DNA of 64,000 bases, from contig CASEUJ010000018.1 in the NCBI GenBank assembly GCA_949291125.1, positions 62,001-126,000 of the forward strand, in the 5' to 3' direction. The stretch comes from an uncultured Ruminococcus sp. GTDB lineage: Bacteria > Bacillota > Clostridia > Oscillospirales > Ruminococcaceae. Each line of letters begins with the position of its first letter. Positions within the stretch are counted from its first letter, which is position 1. A program made the position numbers and the translations under genes. Below, one piece after another: positions 55,147 through 64,000 of the stretch. The notes under the pieces are model-generated. The model saw nothing but the letters and a program-made list of their open reading frames with translations. It had not been told where the DNA came from and did not search any database.

Positions 55147-56967
55147 TTACTTTTTTCCGCGCATTTTGGCACGCGTCTGATTGTTTAAGATCTGCTTGCG
55201 GATGCGCAGCGACTTCGGAGTGACCTCTAGAAGCTCGTCATCTGCCAGAAATTCCAGACAATCCTCCAGACTCAAATTGCGCGGCGGCACCAGACGCAGA
55301 GCATCGTCGCTGCCGCTTGCACGGGTGTTGGTCAGGTGCTTACGTTTGCAGACATTGACGACAAGGTCTTCCGCCTTCGGCGATGCACCGACAACCATGC
55401 CCTCGTACACCGGCACACCCGCACCGATAAAGAGCGCGCCGCGTTCCTGTGCATTAAACAGACCGTAGGTGACGGCTTCGCCGGTTTCAAAAGAAATGAG
55501 TGAGCCGGTGTTGCGGCGCGGGATATCCCCCTTATACGGTGCGTATTCCCGGAAGACGCTGCTCATAATGCCCTCGCCCTTGGTATCGGTCAAAAACTCG
55601 CTTTTATAGCCGAACAGACCGCGCGACGGAATGAGAAACGTCAGGCGTGTGCGGCTACCCTGGGGATGCATGTCTTGTAATTCTGCCTTGCGTGCACCCA
55701 GCTTTTCCATAACAGAGCCCACACAGTCTTCGGGCACGTCAATCGAAAGTTCCTCGATCGGCTCATAGCGTTTTCCGTCGACTTCGCGATAGAGTACACG
55801 AGGCGTTGAAACACCAAGTTCATATCCCTCTCGCCGCATGTTCTCGATCAGGATGGACAGGTGCATCTCACCTCTACCTGCCACACGAAAGGCGTCAGTA
55901 CTGTCAGTTTCGGTCACACGAAGCGAAACATCGCGCAAAAGTTCACGCATCAGGCGATCGCGCAGTTGGCGTGAGGTGACAAATTTGCCCTCTTGTCCGG
56001 CAAAAGGGCTGTCGTTGACGCTGAAGGTCATCTCCACTGTCGGCTCGCTGATCTTTGTAAATGGCAACGGCTCAAAGGCATCCGGCGCACAGATGGTGTC
56101 GCCGATGGAGATATTCTCAATCCCGCTAATCCAGACGATGTCGCCAATGGTAGCGCTTTCTGCCGGAACACGCTGAAGGCCCTGAATCTGAAGCAATGAA
56201 ACGATCTTATTACGGCGTGCCTGATCCGGCTCGTGATAATTGCCGAGCAGCACCTGTTGTCCCACCTGAATAGTGCCGCGGGCAATTCTGCCAATGCCAA
56301 TTCTGCCAACATATTCATTATAATCGATTGAAGAAATCAGCATCTGTAGCGGTGCATCCGGGTCTCCCTCAGGCGGATCGATATAAGAGAGAATGGTATC
56401 GAACAATGGCTTGAGATCCGTGCCCGTGGTGTCCGGGTCGGTGCTTGCAGTGCCGGCTCTACCGGAACAATAGAGAAACGGCGTATTTTCCAGCTGTTCC
56501 TCGCTGGCGTCGAGATCCATCAGAAGTTCTAATACTTCATCCTCTATTTCATGCAGACGTGCGTCCGGGCGGTCGATCTTATTGACCACCACAATGATCT
56601 TCAGGTTCATCTCGAGCGCCTTGGAAAGTACAAAACGTGTCTGCGGCATCGGACCTTCTGCGGCATCAACCAGTAACAATGCGCCGTCCACCATGCTCAA
56701 TACGCGTTCGACCTCTCCACCGAAGTCGGCATGTCCCGGAGTGTCAATAATGTTAATCTTGACGTCGCCATAGCGCACCGATGTGTTCTTGGCAAGGATC
56801 GTAATACCACGTTCGCGCTCCAGATCATTGGAATCCATCACGCGCTCAGCCACCGCCTGATTTTCGCGGAATACGCCGCCCTGCTTTAACATCTCGTCAA
56901 CCAACGTCGTCTTTCCGTGGTCAACATGGGCGATAATGGCAACATTTCTGAGATCCTCTCGTATCAT
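55147..56967 (-). CDS. typA: Translational GTPase TypA/BipA
   Basis: 606-aa ribosome-associated GTPase of the EF-G class. G1 [11 protein letters not shown]2 RERGITI, G3 [13 protein letters not shown]4 NKIDRPDA; then domain II, III, V and the BipA-specific C-terminal domain with [19 protein letters not shown]. Acts in 50S assembly and stress or low-temperature growth. ATG 56967 has GAGGA 7 nt upstream; the frame to 57045 is leader. An insulated tRNA pair is upstream. Confidence 0.97.
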   Translation of the reverse strand: MIREDLRNVAIIAHVDHGKTTLVDEMLKQGGVFRENQAVAERVMDSNDLERERGITILAKNTSVRYGDVKINIIDTPGHADFGGEVERVLSMVDGALLLVDAAEGPMPQTRFVLSKALEMNLKIIVVVNKIDRPDARLHEIEDEVLELLMDLDASEEQLENTPFLYCSGRAGTASTDPDTTGTDLKPLFDTILSYIDPPEGDPDAPLQMLISSIDYNEYVGRIGIGRIARGTIQVGQQVLLGNYHEPDQARRNKIVSLLQIQGLQRVPAESATIGDIVWISGIENISIGDTICAPDAFEPLPFTKISEPTVEMTFSVNDSPFAGQEGKFVTSRQLRDRLMRELLRDVSLRVTETDSTDAFRVAGRGEMHLSILIENMRREGYELGVSTPRVLYREVDGKRYEPIEELSIDVPEDCVGSVMEKLGARKAELQDMHPQGSRTRLTFLIPSRGLFGYKSEFLTDTKGEGIMSSVFREYAPYKGDIPRRNTGSLISFETGEAVTYGLFNAQERGALFIGAGVPVYEGMVVGASPKAEDLVVNVCKRKHLTNTRASGSDDALRLVPPRNLSLEDCLEFLADDELLEVTPKSLRIRKQILNNQTRAKMRGKK

Positions 56968-57086
56968 ATATTCTTCCTCTTTCCTGTGCGGCACTGACAT
57001 GCAAGTGCGGCAGTTTTTCCCCGCGCCGTCTTTGCACGCGTACACTTGAATTTTGGTCTACAAGCATACACATGGGCTAAAACAAT

Positions 57087-57121
57087 AAAAAACAGGTAAA
57101 CTCCCGAAGAGTCTACCTGTT
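57087..57121 (-). terminator. Terminator of the tRNA operon
   Basis: On the minus strand ACAGGTAGACTC-TTCG-GGAGTTTACCTGT, followed by TTTTTATTG; a stable UUCG-type loop closes the stem. Confidence 0.88.
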
Positions 57122-57124
57122 CTT

Positions 57125-57209
57125 TGGTGGGGGAGGACGGATTCGAACCATCGAAGCATAAAGCAACAGATTTACAGTCTGCCCCCTTTGACCGCTCGGG
57201 AACTCCCCC
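57125..57209 (-). tRNA. tRNA-Tyr (GTA)
   Basis: Minus strand: acceptor GGGGGAG/CTCCCCC, anticodon loop CTGTAAA with GTA, long class II variable arm, TTCGAATCC T-loop, encoded CCA. 85 nt. Confidence 0.95.
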
Positions 57210-57236
57210 AGAAAACATATGTATGTTGTAGAATAT

Positions 57237-57312
57237 TGGAGCTGGTGGACGGACTTGAACCCCCGACCTGCTGATTACAAATCAGCTGCTCTACCAACTG
57301 AGCTACACCAGC
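57237..57312 (-). tRNA. tRNA-Thr (TGT)
   Basis: Minus strand: acceptor GCTGGTG/CACCAGC, D-loop AGTTGGTA, anticodon loop TTTGTAA with TGT, TTCAAGT T-loop, discriminator T and encoded CCA. 76 nt; 27 nt upstream of tRNA-Tyr. Confidence 0.95.
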
Positions 57313-57327
57313 GCTGCAACGTTTATT

Positions 57328-57356
57328 ATTATAGCACAGCTTTTTTTGCTTGTCAA
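57328..57356 (-). promoter_or_regulatory. Promoter of the tRNA-Thr/tRNA-Tyr unit
   Basis: Minus-strand TTGACA (57351-57356), 17-nt spacer, TATAAT (57328-57333). Confidence 0.9.
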
Positions 57357-57591
57357 GCTTATTTTTTTATTTTTTGTTTTCAAAAGAATTTATATCGAAA
57401 ATTATCACAATTATTTGCATTATGCCTTTCTATCAGAAAATCAATTCTGTTTTTCTGAAAAAAAGAATCCAGAGAAAATGAAAATGCAGCATTTTTCCAT
57501 TCCGGTGCAAAAATAAGAATTTTACTGTGTGCTGCCGAAGCGACACACAAGGCTTACGTGGATCTATCACGCAGTTTTCATGAAAAAGAAG

Positions 57592-57620
57592 TTGCATTTC
57601 CACTAGGGATATGGTATAAT
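57592..57620 (+). promoter_or_regulatory. Promoter of glmS
   Basis: TTGCAT (57592-57597), 17-nt spacer, TATAAT (57615-57620). The ~95-nt leader has a small hairpin ATGTCCG/CGGACAT but no glmS ribozyme core that I can recognise. The stretch 57357-57591 shows nothing further. Confidence 0.85.
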
Positions 57621-57721
57621 TTATAATATGTGATGTCCGGCGCAGGTGCGATCTCGGACATAGTACCCCGGATACAGGTATCTTCTGAATCACGGGAACC
57701 GAAGGAAAGTGAGGCACGCTT

Positions 57722-59542
57722 ATGTGTGGAATTGTGGGATATGTCGGGAAACGAAACTGTACAGATGTTTTGATGAACGGACTTTCTAAGCTGGAATATC
57801 GCGGCTATGACTCAGCCGGGATCGCTGTGTTCCAGGATGGGAAGATCACGGTGGCAAAATCAAAGGGCAGACTGAAAGACCTCGAAGAAAAAATGAAGCA
57901 TGAGGGCAGGCCGTCCGGTCAGGTCGGCATAGGCCATACCCGCTGGGCAACACACGGCGAGCCATCAGATGTGAATTCACATCCACACAGCGGCGGCAGA
58001 GTTTCAATCGTTCATAACGGTATTATTGAAAATTACAAAGAATTGAAAGATTATCTGGCGGCAAAGGGCGTCACTTTTGACAGCGATACGGATACCGAGG
58101 TTGTGGCAAAGCTTTTGGACTATCGCTATAACGGCAGCCCGATCCAAACGATCTCGGAAACAATCCGCGATTTAGAAGGTTCCTATGCGCTGGGGATCAT
58201 CTTTGCCGATCATCCACACCAGGTCTATGCAGTACGCTGCGAGAGTCCACTGATCGTGGGTGTGGGCGAGGGCGAGAGCTTTATTGCGTCCGACGTCCCG
58301 GCGATCATCGAGTACACCCGGAATTATTATCTACTCGAGCATGAAGAGATCGCGGTGCTGGGCGACGATGGCGTACATATTTATGATGCATTCGGCCAGC
58401 CGGTGAAAAAAGAACTAAAAACTGCCGATTGGGATGTAGAGGCAATCGGTAAGGGCGGCTTTGCACACTTTATGTTAAAGGAGATCCACGAACAGCCGAC
58501 GGCAATCCACAATACAATTTCGCCGCGCATCCGCGACGGTCTGCCAAATCTCGAAGAGTGCGGCATCACGCCCGAGGTGCTGCGTGCATTCCGGCATATC
58601 CATGTGGTGGCGTGTGGCACTGCCATGCACGCCGGAACCGTTGGAAAATATGTCATCGAAAAACTGGCACGAGTGCCGGTGACGGTGGATATCGCATCGG
58701 AATTCCGTTATCGGGATCCCCTAGTGGGCGAAGGCGATCTGGTTATCATCATCTCCCAGTCCGGCGAAACCGCAGACAGTTTAGCCGCCATGCGTCTGGC
58801 AAAAGAACTTGGCGCAAAAACGCTTGCAATTGTCAACGCCATGGGAAGCTCAATCGCACGAGAAGCCGATATGCTCATCTACACCCACGCGGGACCGGAA
58901 ATCGCTGTGGCTTCTACCAAGGCGTATATGGTACAGATCGCAGTAATGTACCTGTTTGCCTTTGAACTGGCGCTTGCAGTAGGAAAGATCGATGAATCTC
59001 AATGCCGCAAACTTGTGACGCTATTACAGCAGACACCAGACTGTATCACCGGCATCTTAGAGCACAAGGAACAGATGCAGTATATTGCCTCTTCCCTCAT
59101 CACCGCCGACAGCCTGTTATACATCGGCAGAGGGCTGGACTATGCGCTGAGCATGGAAGGTTCATTGAAACTCAAGGAGATCTCTTATATCCACTCCGAA
59201 TCCTATGCGGCAGGAGAACTCAAGCATGGTACAATCTCGCTGATCACAGAAAACATGCCGGTCATTGCCGTTGCTACCCAGACAGCACTACGGGAAAAAA
59301 CGATCAGCAATATCAAGGAAGTCAAGGCGCGCGGCGCAAGAGTGATCCTCATCTGCCGCGAGAGCGACCAGATCGACCCGGAAGCTGCCGACCTGAAATA
59401 TGGGCTGCCGGATTTTGATGACCTTCTGATGCCGATGATCGCAGTAGTGCCGCTCCAGCTGATCGCATATTACACTTCCGTACTCAAAGGCAACGACGTG
59501 GATAAGCCACGCAATCTGGCGAAATCCGTGACAGTCGAATAA
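57722..59542 (+). CDS. glmS: Glutamine-fructose-6-phosphate aminotransferase
   Basis: 606-aa enzyme making glucosamine 6-phosphate, first step of amino-sugar and peptidoglycan precursor synthesis. Cys2 of MCGIVGYVG is the glutaminase nucleophile; GHTRWATHG and HNGIIENY complete that domain. Two SIS domains follow (ACGTAMHAG, ISQSGETADS; GRGLDYALSMEGSLKLKE) and the C-terminus KSVTVE is canonical. GTGAGG is 7 nt upstream of ATG. Confidence 0.98.
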   Translation: MCGIVGYVGKRNCTDVLMNGLSKLEYRGYDSAGIAVFQDGKITVAKSKGRLKDLEEKMKHEGRPSGQVGIGHTRWATHGEPSDVNSHPHSGGRVSIVHNGIIENYKELKDYLAAKGVTFDSDTDTEVVAKLLDYRYNGSPIQTISETIRDLEGSYALGIIFADHPHQVYAVRCESPLIVGVGEGESFIASDVPAIIEYTRNYYLLEHEEIAVLGDDGVHIYDAFGQPVKKELKTADWDVEAIGKGGFAHFMLKEIHEQPTAIHNTISPRIRDGLPNLEECGITPEVLRAFRHIHVVACGTAMHAGTVGKYVIEKLARVPVTVDIASEFRYRDPLVGEGDLVIIISQSGETADSLAAMRLAKELGAKTLAIVNAMGSSIAREADMLIYTHAGPEIAVASTKAYMVQIAVMYLFAFELALAVGKIDESQCRKLVTLLQQTPDCITGILEHKEQMQYIASSLITADSLLYIGRGLDYALSMEGSLKLKEISYIHSESYAAGELKHGTISLITENMPVIAVATQTALREKTISNIKEVKARGARVILICRESDQIDPEAADLKYGLPDFDDLLMPMIAVVPLQLIAYYTSVLKGNDVDKPRNLAKSVTVE

Positions 59543-59570
59543 ATGGAATCAGTAAAGGAAATCAGAAAAC

Positions 59571-60779
59571 ATGAAACGAAATCACATTACTTTATGGATG
59601 ACACTTCTTGTGGCTCTTGCCGCCTCGCTATCCCCTACGGAACTAACGGCATCCGCCGAAGACAGCACCGCTGTGGATGAAAGCACCACGCAGGCATACG
59701 ACAGCGAATCCTCACAGGAAGAAGAACACTTTACCAGCGGTGACTTTACCTACATACCCAACGACGACGGCACTGCAGTACTCTATCAGTGCATCACCGA
59801 AGAAACAGACCTTGTTGTTCCGGCGGAACTCGATGGCTATACCGTGACAGAGATCGACGGCGGTGCATTTGTCAATCAGGATTCAATCGTGACGCTGACG
59901 CTGCCGGAAACGATCGAGTTTATCGACGACTCGTGTTTCTATGGTTGCAACTCGATTGAAGAATTTATCGTGGCAGAAGACAATCCCGCATACATGACAC
60001 AAGATGGTGTGCTGTATTCATCAGATGGACAATATCTGATTGCCTATCCGACAGGACTTGATGCAACGACATTCACCATCCCAGACGGCGTAATAGAGAT
60101 CTGGTCGTCGGCATTCGCAAATGCACCGCTGACCTCGGTGGTGTTCCCGGACAGCTTGCTCTATATCGATGACTGGTCATTTGCTTATACACCGCTGACG
60201 TCGCTAGAGCTACCGGAATCGCTGTTAGAAATCGGCAACGATTCATTCATCTACTGCAATGGGCTGACGGAGATCACATTTCCGTCGTCGCTTGAGATCA
60301 TCGGCGCTGAAGCATTTGCTGCATGCGAAAACCTCGCGGAGATCGAGTTACAGGATGGATTGCAGACGGTAAAAATGTCCGCATTTGCCGGCACAGCCAT
60401 GACGGAAGTCACCATTCCGGCAAGCGTGACTGCCATCGGATTTTCGGCTTTCGGCTATGAGACAGATACTGTAACGCAGGTGGAAGACTTTGTCATCTAC
60501 GGCACGGTCGGTTCACAGGCACAGACTTATTGTACAGAAATTGATGAAGAAAACGACTATGAAAACCACTTTGTATTCCGCAGCGTCATGACCGAAGAGG
60601 TGGATACCGCATCGAACACTGTGCAGGCTATTGAAGAAGATACTGCCTTCTGGCAGACATATGGAAAATGGATCCTGATCAGTGCCGCGGCGCTGGCAGT
60701 ATTGATCATCGGCGTTGTATTGGTGTTCAGCGGCAGAAAGAAGGCGAAAAAAGACTCATCCAATGAGGAGACAAAATGA
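59571..60779 (+). CDS. BspA-like LRR surface protein with C-terminal TM anchor
   Basis: 402-aa surface protein. Signal peptide (residues 1-~29), acidic linker, about eight LRR_5 repeats (~70-310; for example ITLPETIEFIDDSCFYGC) interrupted by an NPAYMTQDGVLYSSDG island typical of BspA proteins, then a stalk and one TM helix (~368-388) with a Lys-rich tail. No LPXTG motif. First of three tandem paralogues; its stop overlaps the next start as ATGA. Probably adhesion or substrate binding. Confidence 0.88.
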   Translation: MKRNHITLWMTLLVALAASLSPTELTASAEDSTAVDESTTQAYDSESSQEEEHFTSGDFTYIPNDDGTAVLYQCITEETDLVVPAELDGYTVTEIDGGAFVNQDSIVTLTLPETIEFIDDSCFYGCNSIEEFIVAEDNPAYMTQDGVLYSSDGQYLIAYPTGLDATTFTIPDGVIEIWSSAFANAPLTSVVFPDSLLYIDDWSFAYTPLTSLELPESLLEIGNDSFIYCNGLTEITFPSSLEIIGAEAFAACENLAEIELQDGLQTVKMSAFAGTAMTEVTIPASVTAIGFSAFGYETDTVTQVEDFVIYGTVGSQAQTYCTEIDEENDYENHFVFRSVMTEEVDTASNTVQAIEEDTAFWQTYGKWILISAAALAVLIIGVVLVFSGRKKAKKDSSNEETK

Positions 60780-62266
60780 ACAGGCTCTGGAAACTCGCAA
60801 TAGCAACATGGATCTTCTGTTCCGGCATACAGATCGCATTGCCGGCATACGCCGAAGAAAGCAGCAATGCAGAAGAAAGCGGTATTGTGATCGACACTTC
60901 AGATGATCTGGTATATGATGTCTTCACTTATCACCAGACAGACGACGGGAACGGCATTGTCATCACCTCCTGTGATACTGCGGCAAGCCAGATCGAGATC
61001 CCAACGGAAATCGATGGCATACCGGTAACAGAGATCGGCGATGCGGCATTTATGAGCTGTAACTTTTTGACCACGATCGAAATTCCGGAAGGGATCGAAG
61101 TAATCGGCGAAAGTGCCTTTGCCTCTTGTTCCATCTTATATGAGGTGACATTGCCGGAGAGCTTACGGGAAATCGGTCCGGGTGCATTTGAATCCTGCAC
61201 GACACTTTTGTCCATAGAGATCCCTTCGTCGGTGACGACGCTGCCGGATGCCCTCTTTTATGGATGCAGCGTTTTAGGGAACGTAACGCTTCCTGACACA
61301 CTGCAATCAATCGGAAATGAAACGTTTTATAGCTGTACAGGTCTAACAGAGTTCACCCTTCCGAAAAGCCTGACTTCCATTGGCGACTATGCATTCCAGA
61401 ACTGCCAGAAGCTCACTGGCATTTCAATTCCAGCGGCGTGCAGCCAGATCGGCAGCTATGCCTTCGATGGCTGCCAGGCATTGACAGAGATCATGGTGGC
61501 ACCGGACAATCCGGCCTACACATCGCAGGATGGCGTGCTCTTCACCAAAGATGGCTCGGTTTTGATCCGCTATCCACAGGCATATGCACAGGCGGATTAC
61601 ACCGTACCGGATAACTGTACAAAGCTCGAAAACTGGAGCTTTATCGGCTCGACCACGCTTCAGGCGATCGATCTGAATCAGGTAACGGAGATCGGCGAGG
61701 ACTGCTTTTATTACTGCACCAGTCTTGCATCTATCACGATTCCGGAAGGTGTGACCACACTCGATGGTGCGGCGCTCGCCTATTGCATGGCACTGACAGA
61801 GATCACACTGCCCTCAACGCTGGAAACGATCGGCGATCATTGTTTTTATGCCTGTACGGCGCTGGAGTCCATCACAGTGCCAGAGGGCGTAACAACGATC
61901 GGCGAACAGTGCTTCTATAACTGTGCTGCACTCAAAGAGATTTCGCTTCCGTCCACCATAACAGAAGTCGGTGATATGGCGCTTGGATACTATGATTCGT
62001 CAGAGACTAGCCAGATGGAGCGCATGGATCAGCTTGTGATCCGCAATGGTGGCAGCGACGCCGTCCGCGACTACCTTAACCGGTGGGAACACGGCGAGAG
62101 CAGCATTGCTGTGTGGCTCATTGCCGGCGGTGTGGTGGTGATACTGGCGGCCGGTATCATAACGCTTGTGCTTATACGCCGCAATCACAATCGCATTCGA
62201 CCCACAAGCCGCCATGCGCCGGAACGCGGCACACATGGATCTGCGAAAAAGCATCACAAACGATAA
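60776..62266 (+). CDS. BspA-like LRR surface protein with C-terminal TM anchor
   Basis: 496-aa paralogue of the preceding gene. Signal peptide to about residue 25 (AYAEE), ten or more LRR_5 repeats of ~23 residues (LPESLREIGPGAFESCTTLL and similar), one NPAYTSQDGVLFTKDG island near residue 245, TM helix ~447-470, and an Arg/His-rich cytosolic tail. Cys occurs once per repeat at a fixed site (FxxC). Start overlaps the upstream stop by 4 nt, so expression is coupled. Confidence 0.88.
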   Translation: MNRLWKLAIATWIFCSGIQIALPAYAEESSNAEESGIVIDTSDDLVYDVFTYHQTDDGNGIVITSCDTAASQIEIPTEIDGIPVTEIGDAAFMSCNFLTTIEIPEGIEVIGESAFASCSILYEVTLPESLREIGPGAFESCTTLLSIEIPSSVTTLPDALFYGCSVLGNVTLPDTLQSIGNETFYSCTGLTEFTLPKSLTSIGDYAFQNCQKLTGISIPAACSQIGSYAFDGCQALTEIMVAPDNPAYTSQDGVLFTKDGSVLIRYPQAYAQADYTVPDNCTKLENWSFIGSTTLQAIDLNQVTEIGEDCFYYCTSLASITIPEGVTTLDGAALAYCMALTEITLPSTLETIGDHCFYACTALESITVPEGVTTIGEQCFYNCAALKEISLPSTITEVGDMALGYYDSSETSQMERMDQLVIRNGGSDAVRDYLNRWEHGESSIAVWLIAGGVVVILAAGIITLVLIRRNHNRIRPTSRHAPERGTHGSAKKHHKR

Positions 62267-62327
62267 TATTTGTGTAAAGCAACTCTAGTGCCGGTATCAT
62301 ACCAATCCGGCGGAAAGGAAACAAAAC

Positions 62328-64000
62328 ATGAAGCAGAATAATCGTAGCATGGGAATGCTGCGAACCGGGATAGCTTTGCTGACCAGCATCTTGCTGACGG
62401 GATTTTGTGCAGTGATGGCTGCGCCGGGTCTTGTCTGGGCAGAAGAGGAAAGCGAAAGCACCAATACTTTTGATGACGGCACGCTGACCTATACGATCCT
62501 GAACAATACTGATGTTGCCGTAACGGCGTGCAGTGATGCGGCAACCCATGTCAGCATTATGCCAAAGATTGATGGCTATAATATTGTTTCGATCGGTGAA
62601 GAGGCATTTGCACAATGCAGTTCGCTCCAAGCCATCACGATCCCGACCTCCGTCACAGAAATCGGAGATGCGGCATTTTACGGATGTACCAGCCTGACCT
62701 CTATGACGATCCCGGACAGCGTGACAGAAATTCCGGCAGGATGCTTTTTCAACTGCACAGCGCTCACGGATCTGACGCTTGGCAACGACACCGTTTCGAT
62801 CGGTGATATGGCATTTGGCTATTGTACTTCGCTCAAAGAAGTAACACTGCCAGAAAGCGTGGAAACGCTTGGCGATCAGGTGTTTTATTACTGTATTGCA
62901 CTAGAAACGGCAGAGATCCCGGAAAATGTGACCGCTCTCGGCAACTATACATTCTATGGCTGTATGGGTATGACTGAATTTGTGATTCCTGCCACGCTCG
63001 AAGATATCGGCGCAATGACATTCATCGGCTGCCAGTCGCTCGAAACGATCCTTGTGCAGGACGGCAATCCGAATTATACGGTACAGGACAACACCCTATA
63101 TAATACCGACCAGACGATCCTCTACCTCTACCCTGCCGGACGCACGGATGCCGGATTTTCCATTCCAGACGGAACACTTGTGATCTATGCCGGCGCATTT
63201 TTCTCCGCCACACATCTCGAACAGGTGACATTCAACGATGATCTGCAATATATCGGCGAAATGGCTTTTGAATTTTGTACATCGCTCGATTCGGTCACGA
63301 TCCCGGAAACTGTAACAACCATTGGCACAACGGCTTTTTCTGACTGTACGGCGCTTTCCTCTGTGACATTTGCCGGTGCAGATGAAGAAGACGGCGGGGA
63401 AGGCGATGCGCTAGAGATCGGCGACTATGCATTCTTCTGCTGCGATGCACTTTCAGAAGTGCGTTTACCAAAACGTGTTTCTGCGATCGGTGACTATGCC
63501 TTTGGCTGCACTTCACCGGAAGAAGACGCAGAGGTAGATGAAGACGATGTGATCACAGTCAATTCCGATTCAGGCACAACGCTTGAAATCATAGCAGTAG
63601 ATGGCTTTGTGCTGCGGGGATTCACTGGCGCAGCATCGGACTATGTAGACAACTGTGAAGTTAAGGTGAATTTTGACTCCATCAACTTTGACTGGACAGC
63701 ATTCTTATTCTATGCCGGCGTGGCCGTTGTGATCGTGGTTGTCGTATTTGTGGCGGTACGTATTGTCAAACACAACATGCTGACTGCCGAAGAGCGTGCT
63801 CGCCGGAAAGAGCTGGCAGAAAAGCAGGCAGAAAAGGTCCGCCCGGACGACGGCTATCGCGGAATCCTCGAAGAAACGGATGCAGAAGATGATGAAGCAA
63901 CAGAACAAGTGGCATCCTATGAACAGACGCTGACACATGCGAGTCTCCACCAGATTGGGCACGCATCTGCGGTCGAAGATGACACAAAATCCGCAGCCGA
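62328..64000 (+). CDS. BspA-like LRR surface protein, 3' end outside window
   Basis: Open from ATG 62328 (AAAGGA 8 nt upstream) to the window edge: at least 557 codons, no stop seen. Signal peptide to ~38 (VWAEE), twelve or so LRR_5 repeats, a NPNYTVQDNTLYNTDQ island near residue 245, a TM helix around 457-480 (FLFYAGVAVVIVVVVFVAV), then a cytosolic region of 75+ residues that is charged and much longer than in the two upstream paralogues. A signalling or anchoring role for that tail is possible. Confidence 0.88.
   Translation, partial: MKQNNRSMGMLRTGIALLTSILLTGFCAVMAAPGLVWAEEESESTNTFDDGTLTYTILNNTDVAVTACSDAATHVSIMPKIDGYNIVSIGEEAFAQCSSLQAITIPTSVTEIGDAAFYGCTSLTSMTIPDSVTEIPAGCFFNCTALTDLTLGNDTVSIGDMAFGYCTSLKEVTLPESVETLGDQVFYYCIALETAEIPENVTALGNYTFYGCMGMTEFVIPATLEDIGAMTFIGCQSLETILVQDGNPNYTVQDNTLYNTDQTILYLYPAGRTDAGFSIPDGTLVIYAGAFFSATHLEQVTFNDDLQYIGEMAFEFCTSLDSVTIPETVTTIGTTAFSDCTALSSVTFAGADEEDGGEGDALEIGDYAFFCCDALSEVRLPKRVSAIGDYAFGCTSPEEDAEVDEDDVITVNSDSGTTLEIIAVDGFVLRGFTGAASDYVDNCEVKVNFDSINFDWTAFLFYAGVAVVIVVVVFVAVRIVKHNMLTAEERARRKELAEKQAEKVRPDDGYRGILEETDAEDDEATEQVASYEQTLTHASLHQIGHASAVEDDTKSAA

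Noticed and set aside
57621..57721. Possible glmS ribozyme in the glmS leader
   Set aside because: The leader is only ~95 nt and I cannot find the conserved cleavage-site and core elements; only a simple hairpin is seen.

Overview
The window looks like chromosome from an anaerobic, Ruminococcus-type member of the Clostridia (low-to-mid GC Firmicutes). Supporting signs are strong AGGAGG ribosome binding sites, sigma-A-like TTGACA/TATAAT promoters, dockerin modules on secreted proteins, BspA-type leucine-rich-repeat surface proteins, acetate kinase, a small 2[4Fe-4S] ferredoxin, GH42 and GH13 glycosidases, and TarI/TarJ wall teichoic acid enzymes. There is no phage, no complete insertion sequence and no CRISPR array.

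Layout. 0.1-4.2 kb: a secreted cell-wall-binding-repeat protein with a C39-like peptidase domain, two possible small ORFs, and a lipoprotein divergent from an XRE regulator. 4.3-9.8 kb: a Ca2+-type P-ATPase, then a secreted cluster (tiny dockerin protein, trypsin-like protease, dockerin-tailed protein), whose first two genes are more AT-rich than their surroundings. 9.9-20 kb: purA, a LytTR/DUF3021 pair, a tmcAL-GH42-C39 unit, ackA, cdd, a DUF896 gene, ferredoxin and a lipoprotein. 20-28 kb: rpoB-rpoC and a small membrane protein, all leftward. 28-34 kb: a comM-like gene, rodA-like, a TPR protein and asnB, rightward. 34-39 kb: a five-gene leftward unit (HD hydrolase, GH13-DUF1653, HAD phosphatase, TrmN6-like and RsmI).

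39-48 kb: a 665-base gap holding a dense cluster of DnaA-box-like 9-mers, then a small lipoprotein, bioY with a BirA-like operator, an HD protein, a second asnB, an ABC exporter, a 56-aa membrane protein, a DUF2185-like gene, and rplM-rpsI behind an L13-leader-like region. 47-53.5 kb: tarI-tarJ and two polyol-phosphate transferases, a wall teichoic acid polymer module. 53.5-64 kb: two lipoproteins, typA, tRNA-Thr and tRNA-Tyr, glmS, and a tandem array of three BspA-like LRR proteins with C-terminal membrane anchors, the last cut by the window edge.

The most notable signals are the DnaA-box cluster with no dnaA or dnaN in sight, a promoter-to-terminator unit of about 125 nt antisense to the rpoB promoter, a GH13 enzyme carrying a C-terminal DUF1653 module, a short TA-flanked palindrome next to the bioY promoter, and several very small genes with excellent ribosome binding sites. 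Start sites are re-chosen from ribosome binding sites for many genes; rpoC, the first gene and one teichoic acid polymerase appear to use TTG.
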